A stretch of 64,000 nucleotides of DNA from Chitinophagaceae bacterium (lineage in GTDB: Bacteria; Bacteroidota; Bacteroidia; Chitinophagales; Chitinophagaceae), in assembly GCA_020403425.1 (NCBI GenBank), contig JADBXR010000002.1, positions 310,001 through 374,000 of the forward strand. The letters run 5' to 3'. Positions 34,691 through 44,348 of this stretch are shown piece after piece. Below the pieces are notes generated by a model. It was given only the letters and a program-made list of their open reading frames with translations. It made no database searches and was not told where the DNA came from. Position 1 is the stretch's first letter, and every line of letters begins with the position of its first letter. Made by a program: the position numbers and the translations under genes.

Positions 34691-37600
34691 ATGTACCTGA
34701 CCCAGTTAAAAACATACGAACGGATATCGGTGTGGTTGGTGGCCTGCTGTCTGACCCTCTTTTTCTTACTGCTGAACATTCCCGGCCATAGCCAGCCAGG
34801 GTTTTCTTTTGAGATAAAAAAGCCGAAAATTTACGAAAGCCGCACCCTTCCCTCAGAAAAGAGTGGCAACAAGAAATTCACGGCTCCCCGGCGTTTCTAC
34901 AACAACCTGGTAAGCCGTTTCAACTATTATTTCAACGCAAATAATAAGTTGAACGAGGCACTGGAGACCGCCAAAGCCATTCACCAGGACGACTACGCTC
35001 AATTGCTTTCCTTTTACAATTACAGTCTCGACGAGACCGCAAGACAACAGATCGATTCCATCATCTACAAATGTACCGCGGGTATCCTCCTGCATGACCT
35101 GCGCAGCGATTGGGTGGATAAGCTATACCTGCTGATGGGGAAAGCCTACCTGTACCGGAAAGACTTCGACTCGGCCACACATGTGTTCCAGTACATCAAC
35201 TACGCATTCTCTCCCAAAGACAACGGATACGATATCCCTATCGGCAGTAATGCCAGCAATACCAATGGGGTGTTCACCATTGCCACACGTGAAAGCAAAA
35301 GTACCTGGAAAAAGATCGCCAGTTTTCCACCCAGCAGGAATGAAAGTTTTATCTGGCAGGTACGCACATATATTGAGCAGGACCAGCTGGCCGAGGCTGC
35401 CGGTTTACTGGAACTGATACGCACCGACCCGAATTTTCCTGAAAGATTAAAAGCAGATTTTCATGAAATGATGGCCTACCTGTTATACAAACAGGAGAAT
35501 TACGAAAACGCTGCTGACCATTTACTGCAGGCGCTTGACAATGCAAGCGGAAAACAGGAGAAGGCACGTTGGGAATACCTGGCCGGCCAGTTATACCAAC
35601 TGGCCCGTAAAGAGACCAAAGCCATCCAGCTTTTTGAGAGAGCCATACAACATACCGTAGATCCTTTACTGGAAGTGTACGGCAGGATGAATATCGTAGC
35701 CATGGCCGCAGCCACAAGAGAGAATGCCATACAGCAGAACCTGGATGAACTGCTGAAAATGACCAAACGCGACAAGTACGAAAGCAATCGCGATATTATT
35801 TATTACGCAGCTGCGCAACTGGAACTGAAAAGAAAGAACTATCCAGCAGCAGAAAAATTATTATTGAACAGCATCCAATACAATACCGGCAACTCTTTAC
35901 AAAGGGAACTGAGTTTTCTACTGCTGGGCGATATGAATTACCCGATCAAAAAATATGCGGCTTCACACAGGTACTATGACAGTATACAAAGTTCACTATT
36001 GAAGCCTGAGGACAAACAACGCGTTGAAGAGCGAAAACCGGCACTGAAGATCATCAGTCAGAATGAAGAGATCATTGGTCGGGAGGATAGTTTGCTTAGA
36101 CTGGCGAACCTCGCCCCCGAAGAGAGGGAACTGTTCCTGAAAAAACTACTGAAACAATTACGTAAGGAACGGGGTCTGAAAGACGCAGGTACAGATAACC
36201 TTTCTTTCGGCAGCCCATTCGCAGATGCTGCCGGCCAGCAGGCCGATATCTTTGGCAGCAGCGGATCGGAATTCTATTTCCTGAATAGCTCTTTAAAAGC
36301 AAAAGGTCTGGTGGAATTCAGATCCAGATGGGGTAACCGTCCCAATGTAGACAACTGGCGCAGGCAGACCGCAGTAAACAGTTCACTCAGCACTGTAACC
36401 ACTTCCGTTACAGCTGAAAAGAACGGCAAAGACAGTACTCGCAAAACGACCGACCAGGAGCTCACCCTCTCATCACTGAGCAAGGATATTCCGCTAACAG
36501 CAGAGCAGCAGAGCCGTTCCAGCCAGGCTGTCATCAACGCATTGCTGTCAAACGCACTTACTTTCCAGAACCAACTCGAAGATTATCCTTCGGCCGTAGA
36601 TAGTTACGAAGAACTGCTTCGCCGTTTCCCGGAAAGCGCTGAAGTGGAAAAAGCCCTGTTCAACCTGGCCTATTGTTACCGGAAACTGGGGAAACCAGAC
36701 AAGGCAGAATCCGCCATGGTCCAGTTAAAAAAAGCTTTCCCGGCAAGTAAGTTGGTAGAACAGATGAATATCGCCCTGCTCAATGCCGACAAAAGAACGG
36801 ATCCAGCACAGAAACAGTACGAAGACATTTATAGCCTGTTCCTTTCAGGCAGGTTTGAAGAAGCCAGGGAAGCCAAACTGAAAGCTGATAAACAATTCGG
36901 AAAGAACTACTGGACACCGCAGTTGCTTTATATCGAGTCCATCTATTACATCAAAAGGAAAGAGGACAGCCTGGCCATTAACCGCCTGGAGAACATTGTT
37001 GGTCTATTCGGTGCTTCACCACTGGCCGAAAAAGCCAGCACCATGATAGATGTGTTGAAACGGCGGCCACAGATAGAGGCCTATCTTACCAACCTGAAAC
37101 TGGATTCTACAGATAACATGGCCACCAGACCGGTTGACCTGAATGCGGCCGCACCCATTCTGGCCAATATCAACCGCAAAAGGGATACGGCAATGGCGGC
37201 TCCCAAACAGATCAACACAGCTCCCAAACAACTGGTAGACCTGAGTGATACCAGGACCATCTCTACCGCTGCGGTGATCAAAAAGGATTCCGTTAAACAG
37301 GTGGCACCCAAGGACCTGAAAAAGATCGATTTTGGCAATGCGGTAACCGCTGCACCAACCTTGAACAAAACCTACAGCTTTAATGCATCCGATACCCAGT
37401 ATGTGGTGTTGGTGCTGAATAACGTGGACCCCATTTTCGTATCAGAAAGCCGGAATGCCTTTAATCGCTATAACCAGGATACCTATTCTGAAAAACGGAT
37501 TGAGGTGTATAACCGGCGCATCAACAACCAGTTCAATTTTTTGATGTTCGGTCCGTTTGCCAATGCTGGGGAAGCCATTACTTATATCGACCGTACCCGT

Positions 37601-37753
37601 CCGCTGGCCAAAACCAGGATCATACCCTGGCTAACCACGGACAAGTACCGTTTCAGTATGATCAGCAACGCCAATATGGAGCTGCTGATCAGCACCCAGG
37701 ATATAGAAGGTTATCATACCTTCATGCACCAGGTATTCCCGGATAAATTTTAA
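34691..37753 (+). CDS. porW: Type IX secretion system component PorW (SprE-like TPR protein)
   Basis: 1020 residues. An N-terminal hydrophobic signal segment (about 13-33) precedes many TPR-type helical repeats (for example AADHLLQALDNASGKQEKARW, DYPSAVDSYEELLRRFPESAE shown only as examples) and a C-terminal domain ending DIEGYHTFMHQVFPDKF. Length and layout match PorW/SprE, a lipoprotein-like periplasmic part of T9SS that links the secretion complex to its energiser or peptidoglycan. Here the signal lacks a clear lipobox in the first 35 residues except for a Cys pair (ACC, about 18-20). A penicillin-binding protein follows directly, then porQ on the opposite strand. Confidence 0.85.
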   Translation: MYLTQLKTYERISVWLVACCLTLFFLLLNIPGHSQPGFSFEIKKPKIYESRTLPSEKSGNKKFTAPRRFYNNLVSRFNYYFNANNKLNEALETAKAIHQDDYAQLLSFYNYSLDETARQQIDSIIYKCTAGILLHDLRSDWVDKLYLLMGKAYLYRKDFDSATHVFQYINYAFSPKDNGYDIPIGSNASNTNGVFTIATRESKSTWKKIASFPPSRNESFIWQVRTYIEQDQLAEAAGLLELIRTDPNFPERLKADFHEMMAYLLYKQENYENAADHLLQALDNASGKQEKARWEYLAGQLYQLARKETKAIQLFERAIQHTVDPLLEVYGRMNIVAMAAATRENAIQQNLDELLKMTKRDKYESNRDIIYYAAAQLELKRKNYPAAEKLLLNSIQYNTGNSLQRELSFLLLGDMNYPIKKYAASHRYYDSIQSSLLKPEDKQRVEERKPALKIISQNEEIIGREDSLLRLANLAPEERELFLKKLLKQLRKERGLKDAGTDNLSFGSPFADAAGQQADIFGSSGSEFYFLNSSLKAKGLVEFRSRWGNRPNVDNWRRQTAVNSSLSTVTTSVTAEKNGKDSTRKTTDQELTLSSLSKDIPLTAEQQSRSSQAVINALLSNALTFQNQLEDYPSAVDSYEELLRRFPESAEVEKALFNLAYCYRKLGKPDKAESAMVQLKKAFPASKLVEQMNIALLNADKRTDPAQKQYEDIYSLFLSGRFEEAREAKLKADKQFGKNYWTPQLLYIESIYYIKRKEDSLAINRLENIVGLFGASPLAEKASTMIDVLKRRPQIEAYLTNLKLDSTDNMATRPVDLNAAAPILANINRKRDTAMAAPKQINTAPKQLVDLSDTRTISTAAVIKKDSVKQVAPKDLKKIDFGNAVTAAPTLNKTYSFNASDTQYVVLVLNNVDPIFVSESRNAFNRYNQDTYSEKRIEVYNRRINNQFNFLMFGPFANAGEAITYIDRTRPLAKTRIIPWLTTDKYRFSMISNANMELLISTQDIEGYHTFMHQVFPDKF

Positions 37754-37828
37754 CCATACAAATGATACGGGCTAGATAACTCTTATTTAGTTTTACAGCC
37801 GTAACTTATTATATTCATCTTAGCAGCT

Positions 37829-40276
37829 ATGACGAAGTCAGTAAGAACTTTCTGGAAGATCTTTTTTGGCGGATTTGCCTGTGTGATCCTTTTCCTGCTC
37901 ATGCTTAACTGGGGCTGGATCGGCGATATGCCTTCCATCGACGACATTGAGAACCCTACAGCTTCACAGGCCAGCCAGGTATTTGCCGATGATGGTACCC
38001 CCATGGGGAAATATTATATCGAGGACCGTGTGAACGTACTGACGCGTGACATCAGTAAACATGTGGTGAATGCATTGGTAGCTACGGAAGACAAACGTTT
38101 TTATGAGCATAGCGGCATAGATGGCTTTTCACTGATGCGTGCTTTTCTGTACCTGGGTAGTGAGGGCGGTGCCAGCACCATCACCATGCAAACTGCCAAG
38201 AACCTCTTTACCGAGAACTGGAGTACCAAGAATTTTCTGTTGCGCAGCATCCAGAAGTTAAAAGAGGTGATCATTGCGATCAAACTTGAAAAGAATTTCA
38301 CCAAGGAAGAGATCATCACCTTGTACCTGAATACGGTAGCTTTCGGCGATAATGTATATGGCATCCGTAATGCATCCAATACTTTTTTCCAGAAAGAACC
38401 CGATAGGGTCAGTGTGGAAGAAGCAGCCGTACTGATCGGCATGATCAACGGCCCCGGCATCTATAACCCGAGAACCAATCCCCGCCGGGCCCTGGAAAGA
38501 AGGAACCTGGTGCTGAACCGGATGGTGACCAAGGGGGATCTTTCTGCAGCAGAAGCAGAGATCCTGAAACGGAAACCCATCGACCTCAATTATCACAAGC
38601 TCAACGAGAACAACGGCCTGGGCCCTTATTTCCGTATGATCCTGGGAGAGGAAATGAAGAAATGGTGCAAGGAGCACAAAAAGAACAATGGCGACAGCTA
38701 CAACCTGTACCGCGATGGACTGAAGATCTACACCACCATCAATCCGCGCATGCAGTTATATGCAGAAGAAGCTGTGGCCAAACACATCAACTACATGCAG
38801 AAACTGCTGAACAGCCAGGAGAACATTAAAAAAGGAACTGTCTGGAAAGGTTATGAGAATGTGATAGAGGCTGCCGCCAAACAAAGTGACCGCTGGCGCA
38901 ACCTGAAAAAAGAAGGCATGGATGATGAGGATATCCGCAAAACATTTGACCAGAAAACACCGATGCGGGTATTTGCCTGGAACAATACCCGGGGAAAAGA
39001 TACGGTGATGACCCCCATTGATTCCATTAAATATCACCGCCAGATGTTACAGGCAGGTTTTATGGTGATGAATCCTCTGGATGGACAGATCAAAGCCTGG
39101 GTAGGCGGTATCGATTTCAAGACCTTTAAATTCGACCACGCCAATATCAATACCAAACGGCAGGTAGGATCTACCATGAAACCCCTGTTGTATAGCCTGG
39201 CCATTGAAGAAGCAGGGTTCACCCCCAATACCACCGTATATGACCAACAACAGAGTTTTGGTGGATATGGCATGGTGCCTGCTACTTCCAAAACCTGTAC
39301 AGGCGCCAGTATGCCCATGGCGCTGGCTCTGGCCAAATCAAGGAACTGTGCCACAGCTTATGTGCTGAAGCAATTGGACAATAACGGTAATGAAGGAGCC
39401 AAAAGGCTGATCGATTTCCTGCGTAAATGTGATTTTACCTCCAGCATACCCGCCTACCCTTCTATCGGTATCGGAGCCTGTGAACTCTCACTGATAGAGA
39501 TGATGCAGGGATACAGCATGTTCCCTGGCCGTGGCTTCAATGCCAAACCCATGTATATCACCCGTATCGAGGACAGGAACGGTAATGTACTGGCTACCTT
39601 TACCCCACACCGCAAAGAAGTGATCAGCGATGTGACCGCTTACTCGGTGATCAAAATGATGCAAGGGGTTATGACCAACGGAACCGGTGCCGGTATCTGG
39701 AGTTATGATGTTCCGGGCGATATGGAGATTGCCGGTAAAACAGGGACCACCAACGATAACAGCGATGCCTGGTTCATGGGCTACACCCCACAGTTCCTGG
39801 CAGGTGGCTGGGTAGGCTGTGACGACCGCTTTATCCGTTTTAACACCGAAAGTAAGAACGGTGAGGGTGGACGCGCTGCCATGCCCATCTGGGCCTATTT
39901 CATGGCAAAAGCTGCCGCTGATCCCAATTGCGGTATCGATACCAAACTTACATTCGTAAAACCCGAAGGCATCAATGATATCAGCATTGACTATACCAAT
40001 GGTGGAGTGCCCGTATTGGGAGGTGAAGCAGTGGATATGGGTACCGGCAACTCGGGCGATTATGAAGTTCCCAAGGATATCAAGGTAGAGGATATCATTC
40101 CTGAATCACAGCTGGAAGGTGGTAAAACATTGGTGAAACCTGCCCCTAACCCAACCACGGATCCAAAAGAAAAAGATACTAAGAAACCGGGAGAGAAGAA
40201 CCAGGCACAACCTGCGGTAACACCCAAAAAACCGGCAGTGCTGATGCCTCCCAAAAAAACAGGAACCGGTAGGTAG
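37829..40276 (+). CDS. Class A penicillin-binding protein (PBP1A-type)
   Basis: 815 residues. One N-terminal transmembrane helix (about 11-30), then a GT51 transglycosylase domain with catalytic glutamate in ATEDKRFYEH (E87) and GASTITMQTAKNLF. The C-terminal transpeptidase has the active serine in STMK (about residue 450), the SRN triad near 500 and KTGTTND near 640. A Pro/Lys-rich tail of about 50 residues ends the protein. It polymerises and cross-links peptidoglycan in the periplasm. It lies between porW and porQ. Confidence 0.95.
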   Translation: MTKSVRTFWKIFFGGFACVILFLLMLNWGWIGDMPSIDDIENPTASQASQVFADDGTPMGKYYIEDRVNVLTRDISKHVVNALVATEDKRFYEHSGIDGFSLMRAFLYLGSEGGASTITMQTAKNLFTENWSTKNFLLRSIQKLKEVIIAIKLEKNFTKEEIITLYLNTVAFGDNVYGIRNASNTFFQKEPDRVSVEEAAVLIGMINGPGIYNPRTNPRRALERRNLVLNRMVTKGDLSAAEAEILKRKPIDLNYHKLNENNGLGPYFRMILGEEMKKWCKEHKKNNGDSYNLYRDGLKIYTTINPRMQLYAEEAVAKHINYMQKLLNSQENIKKGTVWKGYENVIEAAAKQSDRWRNLKKEGMDDEDIRKTFDQKTPMRVFAWNNTRGKDTVMTPIDSIKYHRQMLQAGFMVMNPLDGQIKAWVGGIDFKTFKFDHANINTKRQVGSTMKPLLYSLAIEEAGFTPNTTVYDQQQSFGGYGMVPATSKTCTGASMPMALALAKSRNCATAYVLKQLDNNGNEGAKRLIDFLRKCDFTSSIPAYPSIGIGACELSLIEMMQGYSMFPGRGFNAKPMYITRIEDRNGNVLATFTPHRKEVISDVTAYSVIKMMQGVMTNGTGAGIWSYDVPGDMEIAGKTGTTNDNSDAWFMGYTPQFLAGGWVGCDDRFIRFNTESKNGEGGRAAMPIWAYFMAKAAADPNCGIDTKLTFVKPEGINDISIDYTNGGVPVLGGEAVDMGTGNSGDYEVPKDIKVEDIIPESQLEGGKTLVKPAPNPTTDPKEKDTKKPGEKNQAQPAVTPKKPAVLMPPKKTGTGR

Positions 40277-40292
40277 CCCTGACCATTCTGTT

Positions 40293-41321
40293 TTACATAT
40301 CGCGCCCGTTCCAGTTAAAATTCAGAGAGAACTGGTGAAAAAGATGGCTCTGGTAAAAACCAGTGGCATACCGGATATGTATTTTCCGTAAAAACACCCC
40401 GGTACCCAGCGTGAACCCGTTCAGCCCACTCGTCAGCTGATAGGCGTTCAGGTCCTGCCTGCGTTGGAAGTTGAAACCGGCATCCACTTCCAGTTTCTCG
40501 TGCAGGAACACCTGTGCAGAGAATACGATGTGTGAGAATATTTTTTGCAGGGTATTTTTTCCGGTATAACCCACCTCTCCCTCCGAAGCCCGGAAACTGG
40601 TATCATTATAATACGCATTCAGCTGCTGTAAATGATGCGCTGTTACCGAGAACTGAAAAGGCGCATGCTCCAGTCGTTTGGTAATGCCCAGTTGCAGGTC
40701 AAAAGGAAGTTCTTCCTTTCGATTGCTGCCATCATAGGCCTTTAACTGGGTACCCATGTTCTTAGCCACCAGGCTCACCTGCAACCCATTCAATGTATCA
40801 TAATAACTCAACCCAAGATCGAACGCAACACCTGATGACCGGTACTGACCATAGTTGGAATTGAGGTATTTCATCGTAAGCCCATACCAGAAGCGTTCCT
40901 TGTACTGCCGGCTGGCCATGACCTGCACCACATAGTCAACGGGGCGGAAACTACCCATAACCATTCCTGAGGCATCGGTCTGTGCAAGGGTACCATAATC
41001 AAAATAATTGGCACCTGCTGCAATATTGGTTCGGGCTTCTGGCAGGTGCCAGGCACTGGTGAGACTGTAATTACGGATCCCGGCCAGAAAAGAATTGAAC
41101 GAGGCTCCCGCCTGCTGGTGCATCTTATCGCGAAGCAGGGCCGGATTTTGGAAGGCCATACCCGCCTCATTACCAATCGCTGAAATATTATATCCACCCA
41201 GGGCAGATACCAGGGCGTTATTGGGCTGCGATACAAAGTTGAATACGGCATTCCCTCCCAGCGTCTGTGCCGGCAGCCATCCTGCAACAAGCATTGTCAA
41301 TAAGAAAAGGAAAAAACGCAT
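40293..41321 (-). CDS. porQ: Type IX secretion system outer-membrane protein PorQ
   Basis: 342 residues from the ATG at 41321 (MRFFLFLLTMLVAGWLPAQ signal peptide); an open frame 99 bp longer would destroy the signal. The mature protein begins LGGNAVFNFVSQPNNALVSALGGYNISA and has the beta-strand pattern and terminal aromatic ends of a FadL-like barrel, matching PorQ. PorQ works with PorU, PorV and PorZ in the cell-surface attachment complex of T9SS. It is convergent with the penicillin-binding protein gene (16 bp between stops). Confidence 0.88.
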   Translation of the reverse strand: MRFFLFLLTMLVAGWLPAQTLGGNAVFNFVSQPNNALVSALGGYNISAIGNEAGMAFQNPALLRDKMHQQAGASFNSFLAGIRNYSLTSAWHLPEARTNIAAGANYFDYGTLAQTDASGMVMGSFRPVDYVVQVMASRQYKERFWYGLTMKYLNSNYGQYRSSGVAFDLGLSYYDTLNGLQVSLVAKNMGTQLKAYDGSNRKEELPFDLQLGITKRLEHAPFQFSVTAHHLQQLNAYYNDTSFRASEGEVGYTGKNTLQKIFSHIVFSAQVFLHEKLEVDAGFNFQRRQDLNAYQLTSGLNGFTLGTGVFLRKIHIRYATGFYQSHLFHQFSLNFNWNGRDM

Positions 41322-41370
41322 CTGGTGAATTGTCTGTAAATCTAAGGCAAGAAGCCTGTATCCTGCGGGC

Positions 41371-41398
41371 AAAAAAATCCCCCACGATGTGGGGGATT
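41371..41398 (-). terminator. Terminator of lon
   Basis: Perfect stem AATCCCCCAC (41376-41385) / GTGGGGGATT (41389-41398), loop GAT. On the minus strand it is followed by seven T. It lies 84 bp past the lon stop. Confidence 0.92.
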
Positions 41399-41481
41399 CT
41401 ATCCTTATAACCGACGCCATGAAGGAGCGCCGTGTGTCTTAACAAATTTTCCGGAATAGGGTTCTGTTGAGCCAGGCAATT

Positions 41482-43890
41482 TTATACCAGGGCCAGGTCT
41501 ATCACCTGCTGCATTGTTTTTACGTAATGGAACTGAACACCTTTGATGAAGCTGCTTTCGATCTCATTCACATCCTTCTCATTCTGCCAGCAAAGGATGA
41601 TCTCCTTCAGGCCTGCCCTTTTTGCTGCCAGGATCTTTTCCTTGATGCCCCCTACCGGCAATACCTGTCCACGGAGGGTGATCTCGCCTGTCATTGCCAG
41701 GAAAGGTTTCACCTTTCTGCCGGTGAAGGCGGATGTGAGGGAGGTCAGCATGGTAATACCCGCACTTGGCCCATCCTTGGGTACTGCGCCTTCGGGTACG
41801 TGAATATGGATATTCTTCTTAGAGAAGATCTCCGGATCAACCCCCAGTTTCTTGGCATTGGCCTGCAGGTAACTCAGGGCCGTAGTGGCACTTTCTTTCA
41901 TCACATTACCCAGGTTACCGGTCAGCTTCAACTCACCTTTTCCTTCGCCCAGTATGGTCTCTATGAAAAGGATATCGCCCCCTACATAGGTCCAGGCAAG
42001 ACCTACCGCCACACCCGGCATATTGGCTGTTTTGTAGATCTCATTACTGTAACGTGATTGTCCCAGTATCTTCTCTACGTCCTGTGCGGTAACGGTAGAC
42101 TTCACCCTGTCCTTCATGGCCAGTTCCTTGGCCTGGTAACGCATGATGCTGGCCAGTTGCCTGTCCAGTTCCCGCACACCGCTTTCGCGGGTATATTGTT
42201 CGATGATCTTTTCCAGTACTTTATCGTTGATCTTGAAATTCACTTTGGCCAGACCATGTGCCTCTTTCTGCTTGGGCAGTAAGTGGCGTTTGGCAATTTC
42301 CACCTTCTCTTCCACTGCATAACCGCTCAGGTCAATGATCTCGAGCCTATCGCGCAAAGCAGGTTGTATGTTCTGGAGATTATTGGCCGTAGCAATGAAC
42401 AGCACCTTGCTAAGATCATATTCCAGCTCCAGGTAATTATCATAAAAAGTATGGTTCTGTTCCGGATCCAGTACTTCCAGTAATGCCGAAGAGGGATCGC
42501 CGCGCATATCACTGCCTATCTTATCGATCTCGTCAAGGATCATCACGGGGTTGGATGATTTACATTTGCGGATATTCTGAATGATCCGGCCCGGCATGGC
42601 GCCGATATAGGTCTTCCTGTGACCACGGATCTCACTTTCATCATGCAGTCCGCCCAGGCTCACCCGAACATATTTACGCCCGATCGCATGTGCAATGGAT
42701 CTACCCAATGAGGTCTTACCGATCCCGGGAGGGCCCAGGAAACAGAGGATCGGGCTGCGCATATCTCCTTTCAGTTTCAGTACCGCCAGGTACTCCAGGA
42801 TACGGCTTTTGATCTTGCTCATACCATAATGGTCCGCATCCAGTACTTTTTTGGCATTCTTCAGGTCATAATTATCAGCCGTATAATCCTCCCAGGGCAG
42901 GTCCAGCATCAGGTCAAGATGGTTGTACACCACGGAATAATCGGGTGTGGTGGGGTGCATCCTTTCCAGTTTCTCTATACCGCTCTTGAAGAGGTTCTTC
43001 GCAGCTTCGGGCCATTTTTTGCCCTCGGCCTTCTTCTTCATTTCATTGATCTCACGCTCATTGGTATCGCCGCCCAGCTCATCCTTGATACTCTTCAGCT
43101 GCTGCTGCAGAAAGTAATCACGCTGCTGCTTGTCGATCTCGGTACGCGTTTTATTGGTCACCTTATCCTTCAGCTCCGCAAACTGCAGTTCCCGCTGCAG
43201 GATAAAGATCAGTCGTTCTGCCCGCTGGTGCACATCGTTGATCTCCAGTAAAGCCTGTTTTTCGGTAAGGTCACTGTTCAGGTTACTGCTCACGAAATTG
43301 ATCAGGAAAGCTGGGTTCTCGATATTCTTCAGAATGATGGACGCTTCGGTAGGCAGGTTGGGGGATAACTGGATGATCTGGGTAGCCAGGTCCTTGATAC
43401 TGCTGACATAAGCTTCAAAATCCTCGTTGACAGGTACCTCATCATCTGCCAGTGCCTGAACAGATGCTTTGAAATAAGGGTCCTCACTGGTCATTTCCAG
43501 CAGTTCGAACCGTTTCTTACCCTGTATGATGATGGTAGTGCCACCGTCCGGCATTTTGATCAGTTTCACAATCCTTGCCACCGTACCGATGCTGCACAGG
43601 TCCTTGGGTTCGGGTTCCTCCACATTGGCATCTTTCTGGGCCACCACACCGATCAGCTTATCCAGCTTATAGGCATCGTTCACGGCCTTGATGCTCTTGT
43701 CGCGACCAACCGTAATGGGTAATACCACGCCGGGAAACAGCACGGTATTACGCAATGGCAGAATGGGCAAACTGTCAGGGATCACCAGGTTCCTGTCCTG
43801 CTCCGTCTCATTTTCATGGATCGGAATGATCGGCATGAAATCAGTATCCTCATCTGAACGGAAAAACAATTTTTCTTTCATCTTACTCAT
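41482..43890 (-). CDS. lon: ATP-dependent protease Lon (endopeptidase La)
   Basis: 802 residues in the LonA arrangement: N-terminal substrate-binding domain (about 30-240), a coiled-coil linker, AAA+ domain with Walker A GPPGIGKTSLG (about 385) and Walker B ILDEIDKIG, and a protease domain with serine in PKDGPSAGIT and the paired lysine about 43 residues later. It degrades damaged and regulatory proteins in the cytoplasm. It is a single-gene unit with a strong terminator. The first ATG at 43890 is chosen. Confidence 0.97.
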   Translation of the reverse strand: MSKMKEKLFFRSDEDTDFMPIIPIHENETEQDRNLVIPDSLPILPLRNTVLFPGVVLPITVGRDKSIKAVNDAYKLDKLIGVVAQKDANVEEPEPKDLCSIGTVARIVKLIKMPDGGTTIIIQGKKRFELLEMTSEDPYFKASVQALADDEVPVNEDFEAYVSSIKDLATQIIQLSPNLPTEASIILKNIENPAFLINFVSSNLNSDLTEKQALLEINDVHQRAERLIFILQRELQFAELKDKVTNKTRTEIDKQQRDYFLQQQLKSIKDELGGDTNEREINEMKKKAEGKKWPEAAKNLFKSGIEKLERMHPTTPDYSVVYNHLDLMLDLPWEDYTADNYDLKNAKKVLDADHYGMSKIKSRILEYLAVLKLKGDMRSPILCFLGPPGIGKTSLGRSIAHAIGRKYVRVSLGGLHDESEIRGHRKTYIGAMPGRIIQNIRKCKSSNPVMILDEIDKIGSDMRGDPSSALLEVLDPEQNHTFYDNYLELEYDLSKVLFIATANNLQNIQPALRDRLEIIDLSGYAVEEKVEIAKRHLLPKQKEAHGLAKVNFKINDKVLEKIIEQYTRESGVRELDRQLASIMRYQAKELAMKDRVKSTVTAQDVEKILGQSRYSNEIYKTANMPGVAVGLAWTYVGGDILFIETILGEGKGELKLTGNLGNVMKESATTALSYLQANAKKLGVDPEIFSKKNIHIHVPEGAVPKDGPSAGITMLTSLTSAFTGRKVKPFLAMTGEITLRGQVLPVGGIKEKILAAKRAGLKEIILCWQNEKDVNEIESSFIKGVQFHYVKTMQQVIDLALV

Positions 43891-44006
43891 GGTTCTAGGG
43901 TCAAAATGTCACTCAGCCATTACAGCCTACTGTAAAATCTATAGGTGAAAATAAAGTCAATATTGATGCCAGTAGCCCCAAACCGGTGATTTTGGCACAT
44001 CCAGGC

Positions 44007-44035
44007 AAAAAAAATCCTCCCGGAAACCGGGAGGA
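44007..44035 (-). terminator. Terminator of the small lipoprotein gene
   Basis: Stem TCCTCCCGG (44015-44023) / CCGGGAGGA (44027-44035) with loop AAA; eight A to the left give a T tract in the minus direction. Confidence 0.9.
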
Positions 44036-44083
44036 CCTTCTTGCAAGAAGTAATATTCAGTAACCAAATACTTGAATTACGTA

Positions 44084-44269
44084 TTACTTTTTAGTAGTAT
44101 CAGCTGCAGCTTTAGTGGTGTCAGCAGCTACGGCAGTAGTGTCCATAGCAGCTTTAGCAGCAGTATCAACAGTAGTAGCGGCGCTATCAGTTGCTGCAGC
44201 TTTGTTTTCACCAGAGTTACAAGCAGCCATGAAGCCGGCTACTGCTAAGATTGCGAATACTTTTTTCAT
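44084..44269 (-). CDS. Small Ala/Thr/Asp-repeat lipoprotein
   Basis: 61 residues from the ATG at 44269. Signal peptide with lipobox (MKKVFAILAVAGFMAACNSG), so an acylated cysteine is expected at about residue 17. The rest is low complexity: repeated words of Thr-Asp-Ala and Ala-Ala-Asp-Thr-Thr-Lys, ending DTTKK. A consensus promoter overlaps the upstream codons, which rules out a longer reading frame. It has its own terminator. Function unknown; possibly an abundant envelope spacer protein. Confidence 0.8.
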   Translation of the reverse strand: MKKVFAILAVAGFMAACNSGENKAAATDSAATTVDTAAKAAMDTTAVAADTTKAAADTTKK

Positions 44270-44301
44270 TGTACTTGTGTTTTTTGAGTTTTTAATGGCG
44301 G

Positions 44302-44332
44302 CAAAGATAGCGAACGGCTCGAATCTTGCAAA
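44302..44332 (-). promoter_or_regulatory. Consensus Bacteroidota promoter of the small lipoprotein gene
   Basis: On the minus strand TTTG (44329-44332), exactly 19 bp, then TATCTTTG (44302-44309). The predicted start of transcription is about 25 bp upstream of the ATG at 44269. Match to TTTG-N19-TAnnTTTG is perfect. Confidence 0.8.
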
Positions 44333-44348
44333 TTTTAACACATATTTT

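Noticed and set aside
44037-44050. CTTCTTGCAAGAAG palindrome near the small lipoprotein gene.
   Set aside because: It is in the 3' region beside a terminator, and no other copy was seen; no regulatory role can be supported.
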